NCBI RefSeq assembly: GCF_001485495.1
Contig: NZ_BCNF01000048.1
Location: forward strand, 1 to 45,228
DNA from: Gordonia desulfuricans NBRC 100010
GTDB lineage: Bacteria; Actinomycetota; Actinomycetes; Mycobacteriales; Mycobacteriaceae
Direction of reading: 5' to 3'
DNA length: 45,228 nt
The notes beneath the pieces are model-generated. The model saw nothing but the letters and a program-made list of their open reading frames with translations, was not told the origin of the DNA and searched no databases. Shown here one piece after another: positions 1 through 8,764 of the stretch; position 1 is the first letter of the stretch, and each line of letters starts with the position of its first letter. The position numbers and the translations under genes were made by a program.

Positions 1-143
1 CTGGCGACCCCGTCCGAGGCCAGCAACAACACCCTGGCCTGCAGCACCTGCTGATGCGGAACCCGCTGGCTGCGGGTCAACCTCTCCAACGTCTCGCGCT
101 CACCATCGGTCAACGGCAACGGTGCCGCAGCTCGCCCACTCAT
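1..143 (-). CDS. IS630-family transposase, N-terminal part, runs off the window
   Basis: The reverse strand opens with ATG at 143-141 and reads without a stop to the window edge, giving 47 residues. They begin MSGRAAAPLPLTDGERETLE and continue with a helix-rich stretch ending QARVLLLASDGVA. This pattern, LTDxERETLERL followed about 20 residues later by ARVLLLAxDG, is the N-terminal helix-turn-helix of IS630-family transposases (recognition from memory of the family). The DDE catalytic part would lie left of the window. Positions 144 to about 193 would be the end of the element. A CTAG sits at 192-195, and IS630-type elements insert at TA, often within CTAG, so the boundary is probably there. 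The insertion truncates the PaaX-like gene that follows. Confidence 0.75.
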   Translation of the reverse strand, partial: MSGRAAAPLPLTDGERETLERLTRSQRVPHQQVLQARVLLLASDGVA

Positions 144-194
144 ACAGAGAATTGTACGCAACATGTGGACGGTTATTTGCGAGACACACCACTA

Positions 195-626
195 GTGTCC
201 ACCGCGCGGACGCAATCGGAACGGCTCGCGTTTCGCCGTGCGATGCTGCGGGCCCGGTTCGCGGAGTTGCGTGAGGGGGTGTGGACCAGGCCGGCCAATC
301 TGGACCAGGATCTCGACGAGATCATCACCGGCTCATGCAGGTTCGTCGTCGGGCGGTTTCGCGACGACACCCCACCTGTCGCCGACCTGTGGGACCTGTC
401 GTCGTGGTCGGCCGAGGCGTGGCGCCTGATCGCGGTGATGGCCGATGCCGACACCCTGGTCGCGGGATTCGTCGCCAATGCGGAGGTGTTCCGGCACCTT
501 CAGCTCGATCCCCTCCTGCCTCCGGAGCTCCTGCCCACGGACTGGCCGGGGGAGCAGCTGCGAGCGCGCTTCGCCGCGTTCAACGCCGACTACGCGGCCC
601 GCCTACGAGAATTCAGTCAGGAGTGA
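195..626 (+). pseudogene. PaaX-family transcriptional repressor, 3' remnant cut by IS630 element
   Basis: The frame from about 195 to the stop at 624-626 gives roughly 143 residues. They match the C-terminal half of PaaX-type repressors, the GntR-like regulators of phenylacetate catabolism: an FAELREGVWTRPANL strand region, then DLWDLSSW, and the characteristic HLQLDPLLPPELLPTDWPG segment followed by an LRARFAAFN helix. The N-terminal winged helix and start codon are missing. The upstream sequence in this frame belongs to the IS630 element on the other strand, and homology begins just after the CTAG at 192-195. A full PaaX is about 280-300 residues, so about half is gone. No paa genes lie nearby. 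A GTG at 195 could start a short product, but without the DNA-binding domain it should not repress. Confidence 0.7.
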
Positions 627-716
627 TCGCCGGCCCCGATCGTCGGGAGTCCCAGGGTCACATCGGAAGTCCCAGGCCCGCAAGGTCCTGGCATGTCCGG
701 GATGCAGGCGTCGTCC

Positions 717-1765
717 TCAGCCCGCCGGGGTGGGCTTGCGCCGAATCCCCCATACGCCGATGAGCACCGCTGCCACCGCACTCAGTGCGGTGAACAACCC
801 GAGCCCCATCGAGACGATCAGCGGCACCGACAGAGCGGTGATCAATCCGCCACCGAGGAAGGGTTCGTAGGGTAGCTGCTTGTAGCCGTACGCGTTCGCC
901 GTGGACGTGCGGCGTTGCGGATCGACCATGTCGGCCAGGACGAAACCGGTCGCCACGTTGCCCTGCGACTGGCCGAAATCGGCGATGGCGTGCTCGAACC
1001 AGTCGTCGCGGTGGAACCGCCTGCCCAGCACGATCAATGCGACCACGCTCCACCCGACGCCGATCACCGTGAACACGACGATCGCGGGCACGTTGGAGCC
1101 GATCGTCGCCAGCGACATCGTGCCGATGGCGCACACCAGCAGGACGTCGAGGGCGATCGACGAGATCCCCTCCACGGCACGCTTGTCCACGTGATGGGCC
1201 TGCCCGGTCTTGGTGACCAGCCACTGCACGATGAAGCCACCGATGACGGCGACCGGGAACAGCGGCATCTTGTCGAGGATGTCGGAGCCGGGCGCGGACA
1301 CGACGGCGCGCGCGGCCCACAGGATGCCCACCGACAACAGGATCGTCACGCCGATCAGTGCGAAGGCGATGGTCGTGGGATGGAGCCCGGAGTCTGCGGG
1401 GGGCCGCTTGTCTGCCGGGGGGAGGTGGATGTCGTCGACGTCGTACTGCTCGTCGGGCTGCAGGGGTTCGTTGCGTTTGAGCGGGATTCGCGGATTGCGC
1501 ACCGCCCAGCGGACGTGGGCAGAACCACCCACGACGCCGGTGACCATGCTGATCGTGGCCAGCCCCAGTCCGATGTCGACCAGTTCGGGGACGCCCGCGT
1601 CCTCGAACAGCTGCCAGCAGCGACCCGGCCTCCTTCGAGGTGCCGAAGACCGGCGCCGGCAGCACCAGGACGGCGAGACCGCCGAGCGCGAACTGCCCGA
1701 ACGGGAGGAAGGCGCCGAAGAGCGTATGGGGTGCGGCCGCATGCCATAGGCCCCGCCGGTGCGTG
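717..1765 (-). pseudogene. GltS-type sodium:glutamate symporter, truncated and internally deleted
   Basis: The long minus-strand frame ending at 717 encodes about 300 residues of a multi-helix transporter. It includes VDIGLGLATISMVTGVVGG, several membrane segments, and the distinctive GQSQGNVATGFVLADMVDP segment near the C-terminus, as in GltS-like sodium/glutamate symporters. The upstream coding signal (HTLFGAFLPFGQFALGGLAV, then VLPAPVFGTSKEAGSLLAA) lies in a different frame. It switches near 1615-1625 exactly where a glycine- and histidine-rich segment is expected in this family. That segment is absent, so the join looks like a small deletion plus frameshift. The first 60-100 residues are not recognisable in 1766-1918. 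The gene is therefore non-functional; whether it shares its fate with the broken paaX next door is inference. Confidence 0.7.
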
Positions 1766-1918
1766 TGCGGAGTGTGATCTCTGGCCGACCCCGTCCGATT
1801 CCTGTGAGCCCCAACTGCTGTGGCATCGACCAGCGGTGCTGTCCGTCAGCCGTGCCGACCGAGGTCGGCCGCCGGTGGTCTGCCACAGACGGGCGGACGC
1901 GCCTGGATCGAGCGGGCA

Positions 1919-3124
1919 TCATCGTCGCCGAAGGCGCACGGCCCGGGACGTCGACGCGACGATCGCCGCCGCGGCGAGCACCACCATCGGGGTGGTCAGG
2001 CCGACGGTCGGCGCGAGGGTCGTGACGAGCACCGGGAGCCCGAAACCCAGGTAGCAGGCGACGTAGAACGCACCGGTCACCGCGCCTCGGCGGGCAGGTG
2101 GTGTCCTGGTCTCGACGTCGACCAGCCCATCGCGCAGACACAACCCGTAGGCGAGGCCGAGGACCACAGCGGTGACGACGAACAACGCCATGGAGGGGTG
2201 GGCGCCACCAGCGGCGCACAGGAGGAAACCCACCGCGGCCAATGCGGCGCCGACGACGCCGGCCATCGGGCCGGCATGCGCCTGCCGGACGACGAACTGG
2301 ATGATCACCCCGGTGCCCAGGGCCACGGCGGCGGCGAGTCCGGGCACCCAGGCGTCGTCGCCGATCCGTGCCGACATCACCACCACCACGACCGTCACCG
2401 ACGAGAACACCCACAGCGCCATCGGGACCGACCAGGACAAGGCAGCCCCCACCGACCGCTCGTTGTCGTCGATCATCCCGTTCGGATGCGCATGGTGGGG
2501 GCGGCCGCCGGGGGTCAGCACCGTACCGATCGCAGCCGCCGCCAGTGAGACGATCCCGGTGGCGAGGAACGGGATCTGCAACGGATGGGCGACGAGTTCG
2601 GCCAGTAGACCGGTGATCACCGGGCCCAGCGCGAATCCGGTGGTGAGGACGACACCGGCCGATGTCACTCCCGACCGCCCGCGCAGGTCACCGGCCCAGG
2701 CGGTGCCGGCGCTGATCGCCAGTCCGGCGCCCAGACCCACCACCAGCCGGCCCGCCAGGACGCCGGTGGAGTCATGCCAGACGACCATCGCCAGATTGCC
2801 CAGTCCGGCCACGGCGGCGCCGGAGAGCACCACCGGACGTCGACCGGTCCGGTCCGAGAGCGTGCCGCCACCGAACAGGCCGGGCAGCAGTCCGAGCGCA
2901 TAGATCCCGAACGCCCCGGTGAGGACCGTCGCCGACAGTCCCTCGTCGGCCTTGAGTACGGGGATCATCGACGCGAAATGATTGGCACCCCATCCGGTCA
3001 CGAACAGGACCAGCAGGACGACGAGGAGGGCATACCGCAGCCGGATCGGCATCGGCGCGGGCAGCGCGCGCGACGGCAACTGTGGTGAGCGGTGTTCGGG
3101 TCGGGCCCCTGATGACGCGGGCAC
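1919..3124 (-). CDS. MFS transporter
   Basis: This 401-residue protein has about 12 predicted membrane helices. The loop between helices 2 and 3 reads GGTLSDRTGRRPVV, the classic MFS A-motif (GxxxDRxGRR). A second basic loop lies mid-protein around PGGRPHHAHPNGM. It is a plasma-membrane permease of unknown substrate. The GTG at 3124-3122 directly overlaps the end of the upstream gene (stop at 3128-3126), giving translational coupling; an ATG at 3052 just before the first helix is the alternative start. As the last gene of the hyi-glxR-MFS operon it could move glyoxylate, a hydroxy acid, or a ureide/allantoin-type precursor, but that is inferred only from position. Confidence 0.85.
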   Translation of the reverse strand: MPASSGARPEHRSPQLPSRALPAPMPIRLRYALLVVLLVLFVTGWGANHFASMIPVLKADEGLSATVLTGAFGIYALGLLPGLFGGGTLSDRTGRRPVVLSGAAVAGLGNLAMVVWHDSTGVLAGRLVVGLGAGLAISAGTAWAGDLRGRSGVTSAGVVLTTGFALGPVITGLLAELVAHPLQIPFLATGIVSLAAAAIGTVLTPGGRPHHAHPNGMIDDNERSVGAALSWSVPMALWVFSSVTVVVVVMSARIGDDAWVPGLAAAVALGTGVIIQFVVRQAHAGPMAGVVGAALAAVGFLLCAAGGAHPSMALFVVTAVVLGLAYGLCLRDGLVDVETRTPPARRGAVTGAFYVACYLGFGLPVLVTTLAPTVGLTTPMVVLAAAAIVASTSRAVRLRRR

Positions 3125-3125
3125 G

Positions 3126-4010
3126 TCAGCCGTCGAACCGGCCGGACAGGCGCTCGACGCCGCGGAACAGGGCCCCGTGGTCGAGGCCGCCGTCGCCGTT
3201 GGCGCGTGCCGACGCCATCAGGGTGGCCATCAGCGATCCGACCGGGACGACCACCCCGGCCTCGCGTGCTGCGGCCGTGACGATCCCGAGGTCCTTGTGG
3301 TGCAGATCGATCCGGCCTCCGGGCTCGAAGTCGCGGGCGATCATCCGGGCCGCCTTGTGATCGAGGACCGCCGACCCGGCCAGTCCGCCGGCCAGGACCC
3401 GGACCGCCGTCGAGGTGTCGACGTCGTGGGCCTCGAGGAAGACGATCGCCTCGGCCAGGGCTTGGATGTTGGCTGCGACGATCAGCTGGTTGGCGGCCTT
3501 CACCGTCTGCCCGCTGCCACTCGGGCCCACGTGCGCGACGGTCCCGCCGACCGCGTCGAGGACCGGTGCGACGGTCGCGAAGGCGTCCGGGGAGCCGCCG
3601 ACCATGATCGACAAGGAGCCGGCCACCGCGCCCTCCTCGCCGCCGGAGACCGGGGCGTCGAGGAACTCGAGGTCGCGGGCGCGGGCCAGGTCCGCCATCC
3701 GGATCGCGACATCGGGTCGGATGGTGGAGAAGTCGACGATCACCGTGCCGGGTGCGGCGTGGGCGAACACACCGTCGTCGGCGGTGAGGACCAGTTCCAC
3801 ATCGCCGGAATCGGGGACGTTCAGCATGACGATGTCGGCACCCGTGGCGGCCTCGGCAACAGAGCCCGCCGCCGTACCTCCGGCGTGCACCAGATCGGCT
3901 GTGCGCGAGGCGGTCCGGTTGTACCCGATCACGGTGTGTCCGGCGCGTACCAGGTTGATCGACATCGGGCTGCCCATGACGCCGAGTCCGATGAATGCGA
4001 TTGTGGCCAT
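3126..4010 (-). CDS. glxR: 2-hydroxy-3-oxopropionate (tartronate semialdehyde) reductase
   Basis: This is a 294-residue beta-hydroxyacid dehydrogenase. The N-terminal Rossmann motif is FIGLGVMGSPMS (residues 5-16), the substrate-binding segment is FLDAPVSGGEEGA (about residues 117-129), and the catalytic lysine lies in GSGQTVKAANQ (about residues 167-177). The C-terminal helical domain with DLHHKDLGI is typical of the family. Family members include 3-hydroxyisobutyrate dehydrogenase and tartronate semialdehyde reductase. The hydroxypyruvate isomerase gene immediately upstream (25 bp gap) argues for tartronate semialdehyde reductase, converting the product of glyoxylate carboligase to D-glycerate with NAD(P)H. 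No glyoxylate carboligase gene is present in the window. The start ATG at 4010 follows a weak purine stretch. Confidence 0.8.
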   Translation of the reverse strand: MATIAFIGLGVMGSPMSINLVRAGHTVIGYNRTASRTADLVHAGGTAAGSVAEAATGADIVMLNVPDSGDVELVLTADDGVFAHAAPGTVIVDFSTIRPDVAIRMADLARARDLEFLDAPVSGGEEGAVAGSLSIMVGGSPDAFATVAPVLDAVGGTVAHVGPSGSGQTVKAANQLIVAANIQALAEAIVFLEAHDVDTSTAVRVLAGGLAGSAVLDHKAARMIARDFEPGGRIDLHHKDLGIVTAAAREAGVVVPVGSLMATLMASARANGDGGLDHGALFRGVERLSGRFDG

Positions 4011-4034
4011 GGCAATCCTTTGCGGTGGGAACGA

Positions 4035-4835
4035 TCAGTGGTCGGTCGAGGACGGTGCCGGGAATCCCGGAATCCAGTCGAACGGGTCGGGCCGGGTGGC
4101 GTGGTGTTCGAGGCTGATCCACCCCGGGTATCGCTGCGCGTCGAGGGTGGCGAGATGGGCGGCGAGATCCAGTGTCCCGGTACCCGGCTCACCACGGCCC
4201 GGTGCGTCGGCGATCTGGACGTGACCGATCCGGTCGGCGAATCCGACGAGTACACACTCGACGTCGTCACCGTTGACCGTCAGGTGATACAGGTCGGCGA
4301 GCAGTTTCACGTTGTCGACGTGGTGGTCACGGCGGACGCGTTCGCCGACGGCGATCGCATCGGCGGCATGCGTCAGCGGGTAGGCCGGTATCCCGCTGAT
4401 CGGTTCGATGAGGATGTCGGCGCCGATACTCGCGGCGGCCCGGGCGGCGACGGCGAGGTTCGCCGAGGCGAGCTCGTCCTGGACGTCCACGGCGAGGCCG
4501 TCGAGCCGGTTGCCGTAGAGCGCATTGAAACCCACCGTGCCCAGTTGGCCGCCGATCCCGATCGCGACGTCGACGCTGTCGGTGAACTCGCGGGAGGTCT
4601 GTGGATGCGAGAGCAGTCCGCGGTGCCCGGCGGCGAGGTCGCCACCGGCCAGATTCAGGTGCGTCAGGCGAACACCGGCGTCGTCGATCGCAGTGACGAA
4701 GGCGGTCACGTCCTTCTCGGACGGGACGCCGGAGTCGAACGGCCACCAGAACTCGACAGCTCCGAATCCGGCATCGCGGGCCGCCTGCGGCCGGCGCAAC
4801 AGCGGAAGGTCGGTGAACAGGATCGAACAGTTCAC
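4035..4835 (-). CDS. hyi: Hydroxypyruvate isomerase family protein
   Basis: This 266-residue TIM-barrel enzyme belongs to the xylose-isomerase-like AP-endonuclease-2 fold. It starts MNCSILFTDLPLLRRPQAAR, followed by GAVEFWWPF, LNLAGGDLAAGHRG, then EPISGIP (metal ligand Glu), ADLYHLTVNGDD and HVQIADAPGRGEPGTG (Asp/His/Glu ligands), and ends with ISLEH. These are the hallmarks of hydroxypyruvate isomerase, which interconverts hydroxypyruvate and tartronate semialdehyde. It is the first gene of a minus-strand operon with glxR and an MFS transporter. The operon is divergent from the FMN glutamate-synthase-like gene; the 286 bp between the two starts must hold both promoters, though no clear operator was seen. 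Confidence 0.82.
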   Translation of the reverse strand: MNCSILFTDLPLLRRPQAARDAGFGAVEFWWPFDSGVPSEKDVTAFVTAIDDAGVRLTHLNLAGGDLAAGHRGLLSHPQTSREFTDSVDVAIGIGGQLGTVGFNALYGNRLDGLAVDVQDELASANLAVAARAAASIGADILIEPISGIPAYPLTHAADAIAVGERVRRDHHVDNVKLLADLYHLTVNGDDVECVLVGFADRIGHVQIADAPGRGEPGTGTLDLAAHLATLDAQRYPGWISLEHHATRPDPFDWIPGFPAPSSTDH

Positions 4836-5121
4836 GGTCAGCCGGTGGGTGTCGATGCTGTGCCTCCTCTGCTCTGGCAGGGCCGTGCCTGCTGCATCGC
4901 AACCATGTCCGTGCTGCGATGCCCGTCACGATTCTGTCAGGGCGTCCGCGGCCGGCCGGACACCCCCTGCCGGCACGGATGGACCGCGGCGACCGCGGGC
5001 GTAGAGTGACGGTTGAGGCCTCTTGATGTCGTTGTCCGACAGCAGCCCTGACCGTCGGACACTGTTGCGCGCTCGTCGCGGCGACCGGTGTCCGCATTGT
5101 CGCGAACGAGAGGTTGGTCCG

Positions 5122-6732
5122 GTGATCCGAATCGGTGCTGTGGTGGTTCTCGTGGCGGTCGCCATCGCGACGATCGTGGCCGCGGTGCTCGGACCGTGGG
5201 GGTGGATTGTCCTCGCCGTCGTCTTGACCGCGGTGGCCGCTGTCGGCGTCTACGACCTCGTCCAGCGCAGGCATTCGATCCTGCGCAACTATCCCGTCGT
5301 CGGACATTTCCGGTTTCTGCTGGAGGACATCCGGCCGGAACTGCAGCAGTACTTCATCGAGCGCAACTTCGACGGCCGGCCGTTCGACCGCGACGTCCGC
5401 TCGCTCATCTACGAGCGGGCCAAGGGGACCGCCGCCGAGCTGTCGTTCGGGACCGAGCGTGACATCGATGCCGCCGGCTACGAATACCTCGTGCACTCCA
5501 CCGCACCGATCGACCCGGCCCCCGAACCGTTCCGGGTGCCGGTGGGTGGTCCCGACTGTCGTCGGCCGTACTCGATGTCGCTGTTGAACGTGTCGTCGAT
5601 GAGTTTCGGGGCGTTGTCGGGAAATGCGTTGCGCGCGCTGAACAACGGCGCCCGCAAGGGCGGTTTCGCGCACGACACCGGAGAAGGCGGGCTGACGCCG
5701 TATCATCTCGGCGGCGCCGACGTGATCTGGGAGATCGGGTCCGGCTATTTCGGCACCCGCACCGACGACGGCCGCTTCGACGCCGCCCAGTTCGCCGACA
5801 AGGCTGCGAATGACCTGGTGAAGTGTGTCTCGCTCAAACTGAGCCAGGGGGCGAAGCCGGGCATCGGAGGAGTGTTGCCCGCGGCCAAGGTCAGTGCCGA
5901 GATCGCCCGCTATCGCGGTGTGCCGCAGGGGCAGAAGTGTGTCAGCCCGGCGGCACACTCGGCGTTCGCCACACCACGGGAGCTGATCCGGTTCATCGCG
6001 AATCTGCGTGAGCTGGCGGACGGTAAACCCGTCGGGTTCAAACTGTGCGTCGGCTCCCGGGTCGACCTGTTGGCCATCTGCAAGGCGATGCTGATCGAAC
6101 AGATCACCCCGGATTTCATCATCGTCGACGGTGCCGAGGGCGGAACAGCCGCCGCCCCACTGGAATTCGAGGATCACGTGGGCCTGCCCCTGACCGATGG
6201 TCTGATGACCGTGCACAACGCCCTGGTCGGCACCGGCCTGCGGGACCGGATCCGGATCGGGGCGAGCGGGAAGGTGGCCTCCGGCAACGACATCGTCAAA
6301 CGCCTCATCCAGGGCGCCGACTACACCAATGCCGCCCGGGCGATGATGATGGCGGTGGGCTGCATTCAGTCGCAGCGGTGTCACACCAATCGCTGCCCGG
6401 TGGGTGTGGCCACCCAGGACCCGCGACGTGCCCGGGCCCTCGACGTCCCCGACAAGAGCGAACGCGTCTATCGATATCAGCGGGCCACGGTCGATCAGGC
6501 CATGCGGATCCTGGCGTCGATGGGCATCGACGATCCGTCGCAGCTCTCCCCGCATCTGCTGCGTAAACGGATCTCGAGCACCGAGCAGCGTTCCTTCGCC
6601 GAGATCTACGAGTGGCTCGGTCACGACGAGCTCACCGTTGACCCGCCGGAGACCTGGGTCGACGACTGGCGACGCGCCGACCCCGATTCGTTCGGCCCGC
6701 CGGGGGCTCGCCGACGATCGGCCGGCGCCTGA
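5122..6732 (+). CDS. FMN-binding glutamate synthase family protein (free-standing)
   Basis: With the GTG at 5122 the protein has 536 residues: two N-terminal hydrophobic segments (about residues 3-45), a linker, then the FMN-binding central domain of glutamate synthase large subunits. Landmarks are SMSFGALSGNALRALN, GEGGLTPYH, KLSQGAKPGIGGVLP, the FIIVDGAEGGTAAAP loop, and the cysteine cluster QSQRCHTNRCPVGVATQDP, which in GltB corresponds to the 3Fe-4S ligand region. It lacks the N-terminal glutaminase domain, so it cannot be a classical GOGAT. Free-standing homologues are widespread and poorly characterised. GAGAGG at 5107-5112 supports the 5122 start. An in-frame ATG at 5026 after GAGG would add 32 residues including a CPHC and is a real alternative. 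Confidence 0.82.
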   Translation: MIRIGAVVVLVAVAIATIVAAVLGPWGWIVLAVVLTAVAAVGVYDLVQRRHSILRNYPVVGHFRFLLEDIRPELQQYFIERNFDGRPFDRDVRSLIYERAKGTAAELSFGTERDIDAAGYEYLVHSTAPIDPAPEPFRVPVGGPDCRRPYSMSLLNVSSMSFGALSGNALRALNNGARKGGFAHDTGEGGLTPYHLGGADVIWEIGSGYFGTRTDDGRFDAAQFADKAANDLVKCVSLKLSQGAKPGIGGVLPAAKVSAEIARYRGVPQGQKCVSPAAHSAFATPRELIRFIANLRELADGKPVGFKLCVGSRVDLLAICKAMLIEQITPDFIIVDGAEGGTAAAPLEFEDHVGLPLTDGLMTVHNALVGTGLRDRIRIGASGKVASGNDIVKRLIQGADYTNAARAMMMAVGCIQSQRCHTNRCPVGVATQDPRRARALDVPDKSERVYRYQRATVDQAMRILASMGIDDPSQLSPHLLRKRISSTEQRSFAEIYEWLGHDELTVDPPETWVDDWRRADPDSFGPPGARRRSAGA

Positions 6733-6817
6733 CGCGGCGCTCGACGGTCAGGTGACGGGCGTGCAGGGGAGCGGTGTGTGCGGCGGCGGTGATCTGCGAT
6801 CTGTCGGGTCGGCAGTG

Positions 6818-6848
6818 TTGCGTTCGAGTGCGCTCGAAGGCCTACCGT
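6818..6848 (+). promoter_or_regulatory. MerR-type promoter/operator with 19-bp spacer
   Basis: A -35 box TTGCGT (6818-6823) and a -10-like TACCGT (6843-6848) are separated by 19 bp. The spacer holds the inverted repeat TTCGAG-TGCG-CTCGAA (6823-6838). Over-long spacers filled by a dyad are the signature of MerR-family activators, which untwist the DNA to align the boxes. The expected transcription start, about 7 nt past the -10 box, falls on or next to the ATG at 6855. The merR mRNA is therefore probably leaderless and autoregulated together with the downstream reductase. Confidence 0.75.
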
Positions 6849-6854
6849 GGCTCC

Positions 6855-7316
6855 ATGACCAGTTCCGATGACCAGTCCATCGCAGAGGTGTCGGCGCGAA
6901 CCGGGCTCTCGCGTGACACCCTGCGCTGGTACGAATCCGAGGGCGTGATCCCGACGGTGCCACGGACCGCGGCGGGGGTGCGTCGCTACGACGACGCGAC
7001 CATCCGCATGATCGAGCTCCTGGTCCGGTTGCGCCAGACCGGGATGTCGGTGGCCCACATGCGCGACTTCGTGACCATGGTGGGGCAGGGGGCCCGGACG
7101 CACGGGCGGCGGATGCGGCTTCTGGAGGACCACCGGGAGGAGATCGAGTCCCGCATCCGCGAACTCGCCGATGGCCTGGCCGCCGTCGACGAGAAGATCG
7201 CCCACTACCGGCGACTCATCGACGCCGGGCTCGACTGCACAGAGCAGGTGATCGAGGATCCCGACGAGCTGGCCGAGCAGCGGTGGACCGGCGAACAATC
7301 AACAGAGAGAAAGTGA
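6855..7316 (+). CDS. MerR-family transcriptional regulator
   Basis: This 153-residue regulator has an N-terminal winged helix-turn-helix (IAEVSARTGLSRDTLRWYES, then GVRRYDDATIRMIELLVRLR) and a long dimerisation coiled coil (about residues 80-125). A short C-terminal tail carries one cysteine (GLDCTE), so the metal-binding cysteine set of MerR/CueR is absent. Members beside aldo/keto reductases usually sense small organic or electrophilic ligands. The start at 6855 was chosen because it sits exactly downstream of the 19-bp-spacer promoter; upstream in-frame codons run into the operator. The next gene begins 3 bp after the stop, so the two form an operon. Confidence 0.9.
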   Translation: MTSSDDQSIAEVSARTGLSRDTLRWYESEGVIPTVPRTAAGVRRYDDATIRMIELLVRLRQTGMSVAHMRDFVTMVGQGARTHGRRMRLLEDHREEIESRIRELADGLAAVDEKIAHYRRLIDAGLDCTEQVIEDPDELAEQRWTGEQSTERK

Positions 7317-7319
7317 TAC

Positions 7320-8348
7320 ATGCGGACAATCGAGTTGGGTGACGGTCTGACGACCTCTGCCCTCGGCTTCGGCGGGATGTCGCTGACACACGTGTACGGC
7401 GGCACCGACGACGACACCGCGTTGGCGGTTCTGCACGCCGCCGTCGATGCCGGGATCGGCTTAATCGACACCGCCGACGTCTACGGCACACCGCCGCCGG
7501 GGGTAGACGGTCCCGCCGGGACCAACGAGGAACTGGTCGGTCGTCTCCTCGCGACCCGCCGCGCCGAGATCACCGTCGCGACGAAGTTCGGCATCACCGG
7601 CCGGATCGGTGCCGGCGGCGGCTTCGGGACCCGACGTACACGCGGTGACGCGGAGTATGTGCGCAGCGCCTGTGAAGCATCGCTGCGACGCCTCGGGACC
7701 GACGTGATCGACCTGTACTACATGCACCGCCGCGATCCCGAGGTGCCGATCACCGACACCGTCGGCGCGATGGCCGACCTGGTGAGCGCGGGCAAGGTAC
7801 GCCACCTGGGGCTGTCAGAGGTGACGGCATCGGAACTTGCTGCCGCACAGCAGGTTCACCCCATCGCTGCGGTGCAGAGCGAGTGGAGTCTGTGGTCACG
7901 CGATGTCGAGACCAACGTCGTACCGGCCGCTGCCGAACTGGGTGTCGGCTTCGTGCCCTACTCGCCCCTCGGTCGGGGCTTCCTCACCGGAACCCTGACC
8001 CGTGAACAGATCGATTCCGACCTTCGCGGTCAGACCGCCCGGATCGGTGACAACTGGGATGCCAACCAGCGCGCAGTGGCCGTCGTCACCGACGTGGCGC
8101 AGCGGGTGGGCGCGACCAACGCCCAGGTGGCGCTCGCGTGGCTGTACGCCGCGGGACGTCGGCTGGGGGTGGGCGCCGTGCCCATTCCCGGAACCCGCTC
8201 CACCACACGACTCCAGGAGAACGCGGCCGCGGTGGACCTGACCCTCGACGACGCCGCGATCGCGGAGCTCGACACCGTCGCGGGTCTGGTCGCCGGCGAC
8301 CGCAACATCGCCTCCGACCCCACCTGGATCTCCTCAGGACGCGAATAG
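7320..8348 (+). CDS. Aldo/keto reductase
   Basis: This 342-residue NADPH-dependent oxidoreductase has the AKR TIM-barrel fold. Catalytic-tetrad positions are visible: Asp and Tyr in LIDTADVYG (residues about 47-55), Lys in VATKFG (about 84-89), and His in YYMHRRD (about 138). The NADPH-binding C-terminal region includes VPIPGTRSTTRLQENAAAVDL. The opening TSALGFGGMSL is typical of the AKR11/12-like group. Its start lies 3 bp after the merR stop, with AGAGAGAAAG as ribosome-binding site. The MerR protein probably switches it on in response to a carbonyl or electrophile; the substrate is not predictable from sequence. Confidence 0.9.
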   Translation: MRTIELGDGLTTSALGFGGMSLTHVYGGTDDDTALAVLHAAVDAGIGLIDTADVYGTPPPGVDGPAGTNEELVGRLLATRRAEITVATKFGITGRIGAGGGFGTRRTRGDAEYVRSACEASLRRLGTDVIDLYYMHRRDPEVPITDTVGAMADLVSAGKVRHLGLSEVTASELAAAQQVHPIAAVQSEWSLWSRDVETNVVPAAAELGVGFVPYSPLGRGFLTGTLTREQIDSDLRGQTARIGDNWDANQRAVAVVTDVAQRVGATNAQVALAWLYAAGRRLGVGAVPIPGTRSTTRLQENAAAVDLTLDDAAIAELDTVAGLVAGDRNIASDPTWISSGRE

Positions 8349-8374
8349 CAGTGCACCACAACAGAAAGAAGAAC

Positions 8375-8764
8375 ATGACCACCATACCGGCCAGTCATCG
8401 CGATCTGCTGGAACGGCCACTGTATGCCCATCTGGCCACCATCCGACCCGACGGCACACCGCAAGTCAATCCGATGTGGTTCACCTGGGACGGTGAGTAC
8501 CTGTACTTCACCAACACCAGGACACGCCAGAAGTATGTGAATGTGACCGCCCATCCCGCGGTGGCGATCTCGGTGAACGACCCCGATCAGCCCTACCGGT
8601 ATCTGGAGGTGCGTGGAGTCGTCGAACGCATCGACGACGATTCGTCGGGGGCGATGTTCGCCGCACTGGCCGAACGGTACGGGCTGACCATGGAAGGACC
8701 GCCTGGCGACGTCGCCGACCGGGTCACCTATGTGGTGCGCCCCACCGCGACCAGTAGGCAGTGA
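8375..8764 (+). CDS. PPOX-class F420-dependent oxidoreductase
   Basis: This 129-residue split-barrel protein of the pyridoxamine-5'-phosphate-oxidase-like fold has the core YAHLATIRPDGTPQVNPMWF, then FTNTRTRQKYVN, AVAISVNDPDQPYRYLEVRG and a short tail. Small actinobacterial proteins of this type bind the deazaflavin F420 or FMN. The ATG at 8375 is preceded by AGAAAGAAG and lies 26 bp after the reductase stop, so it is probably the third gene of the MerR operon. Pairing an AKR with an F420-type enzyme suggests reductive detoxification, which is inference. Confidence 0.85.
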   Translation: MTTIPASHRDLLERPLYAHLATIRPDGTPQVNPMWFTWDGEYLYFTNTRTRQKYVNVTAHPAVAISVNDPDQPYRYLEVRGVVERIDDDSSGAMFAALAERYGLTMEGPPGDVADRVTYVVRPTATSRQ

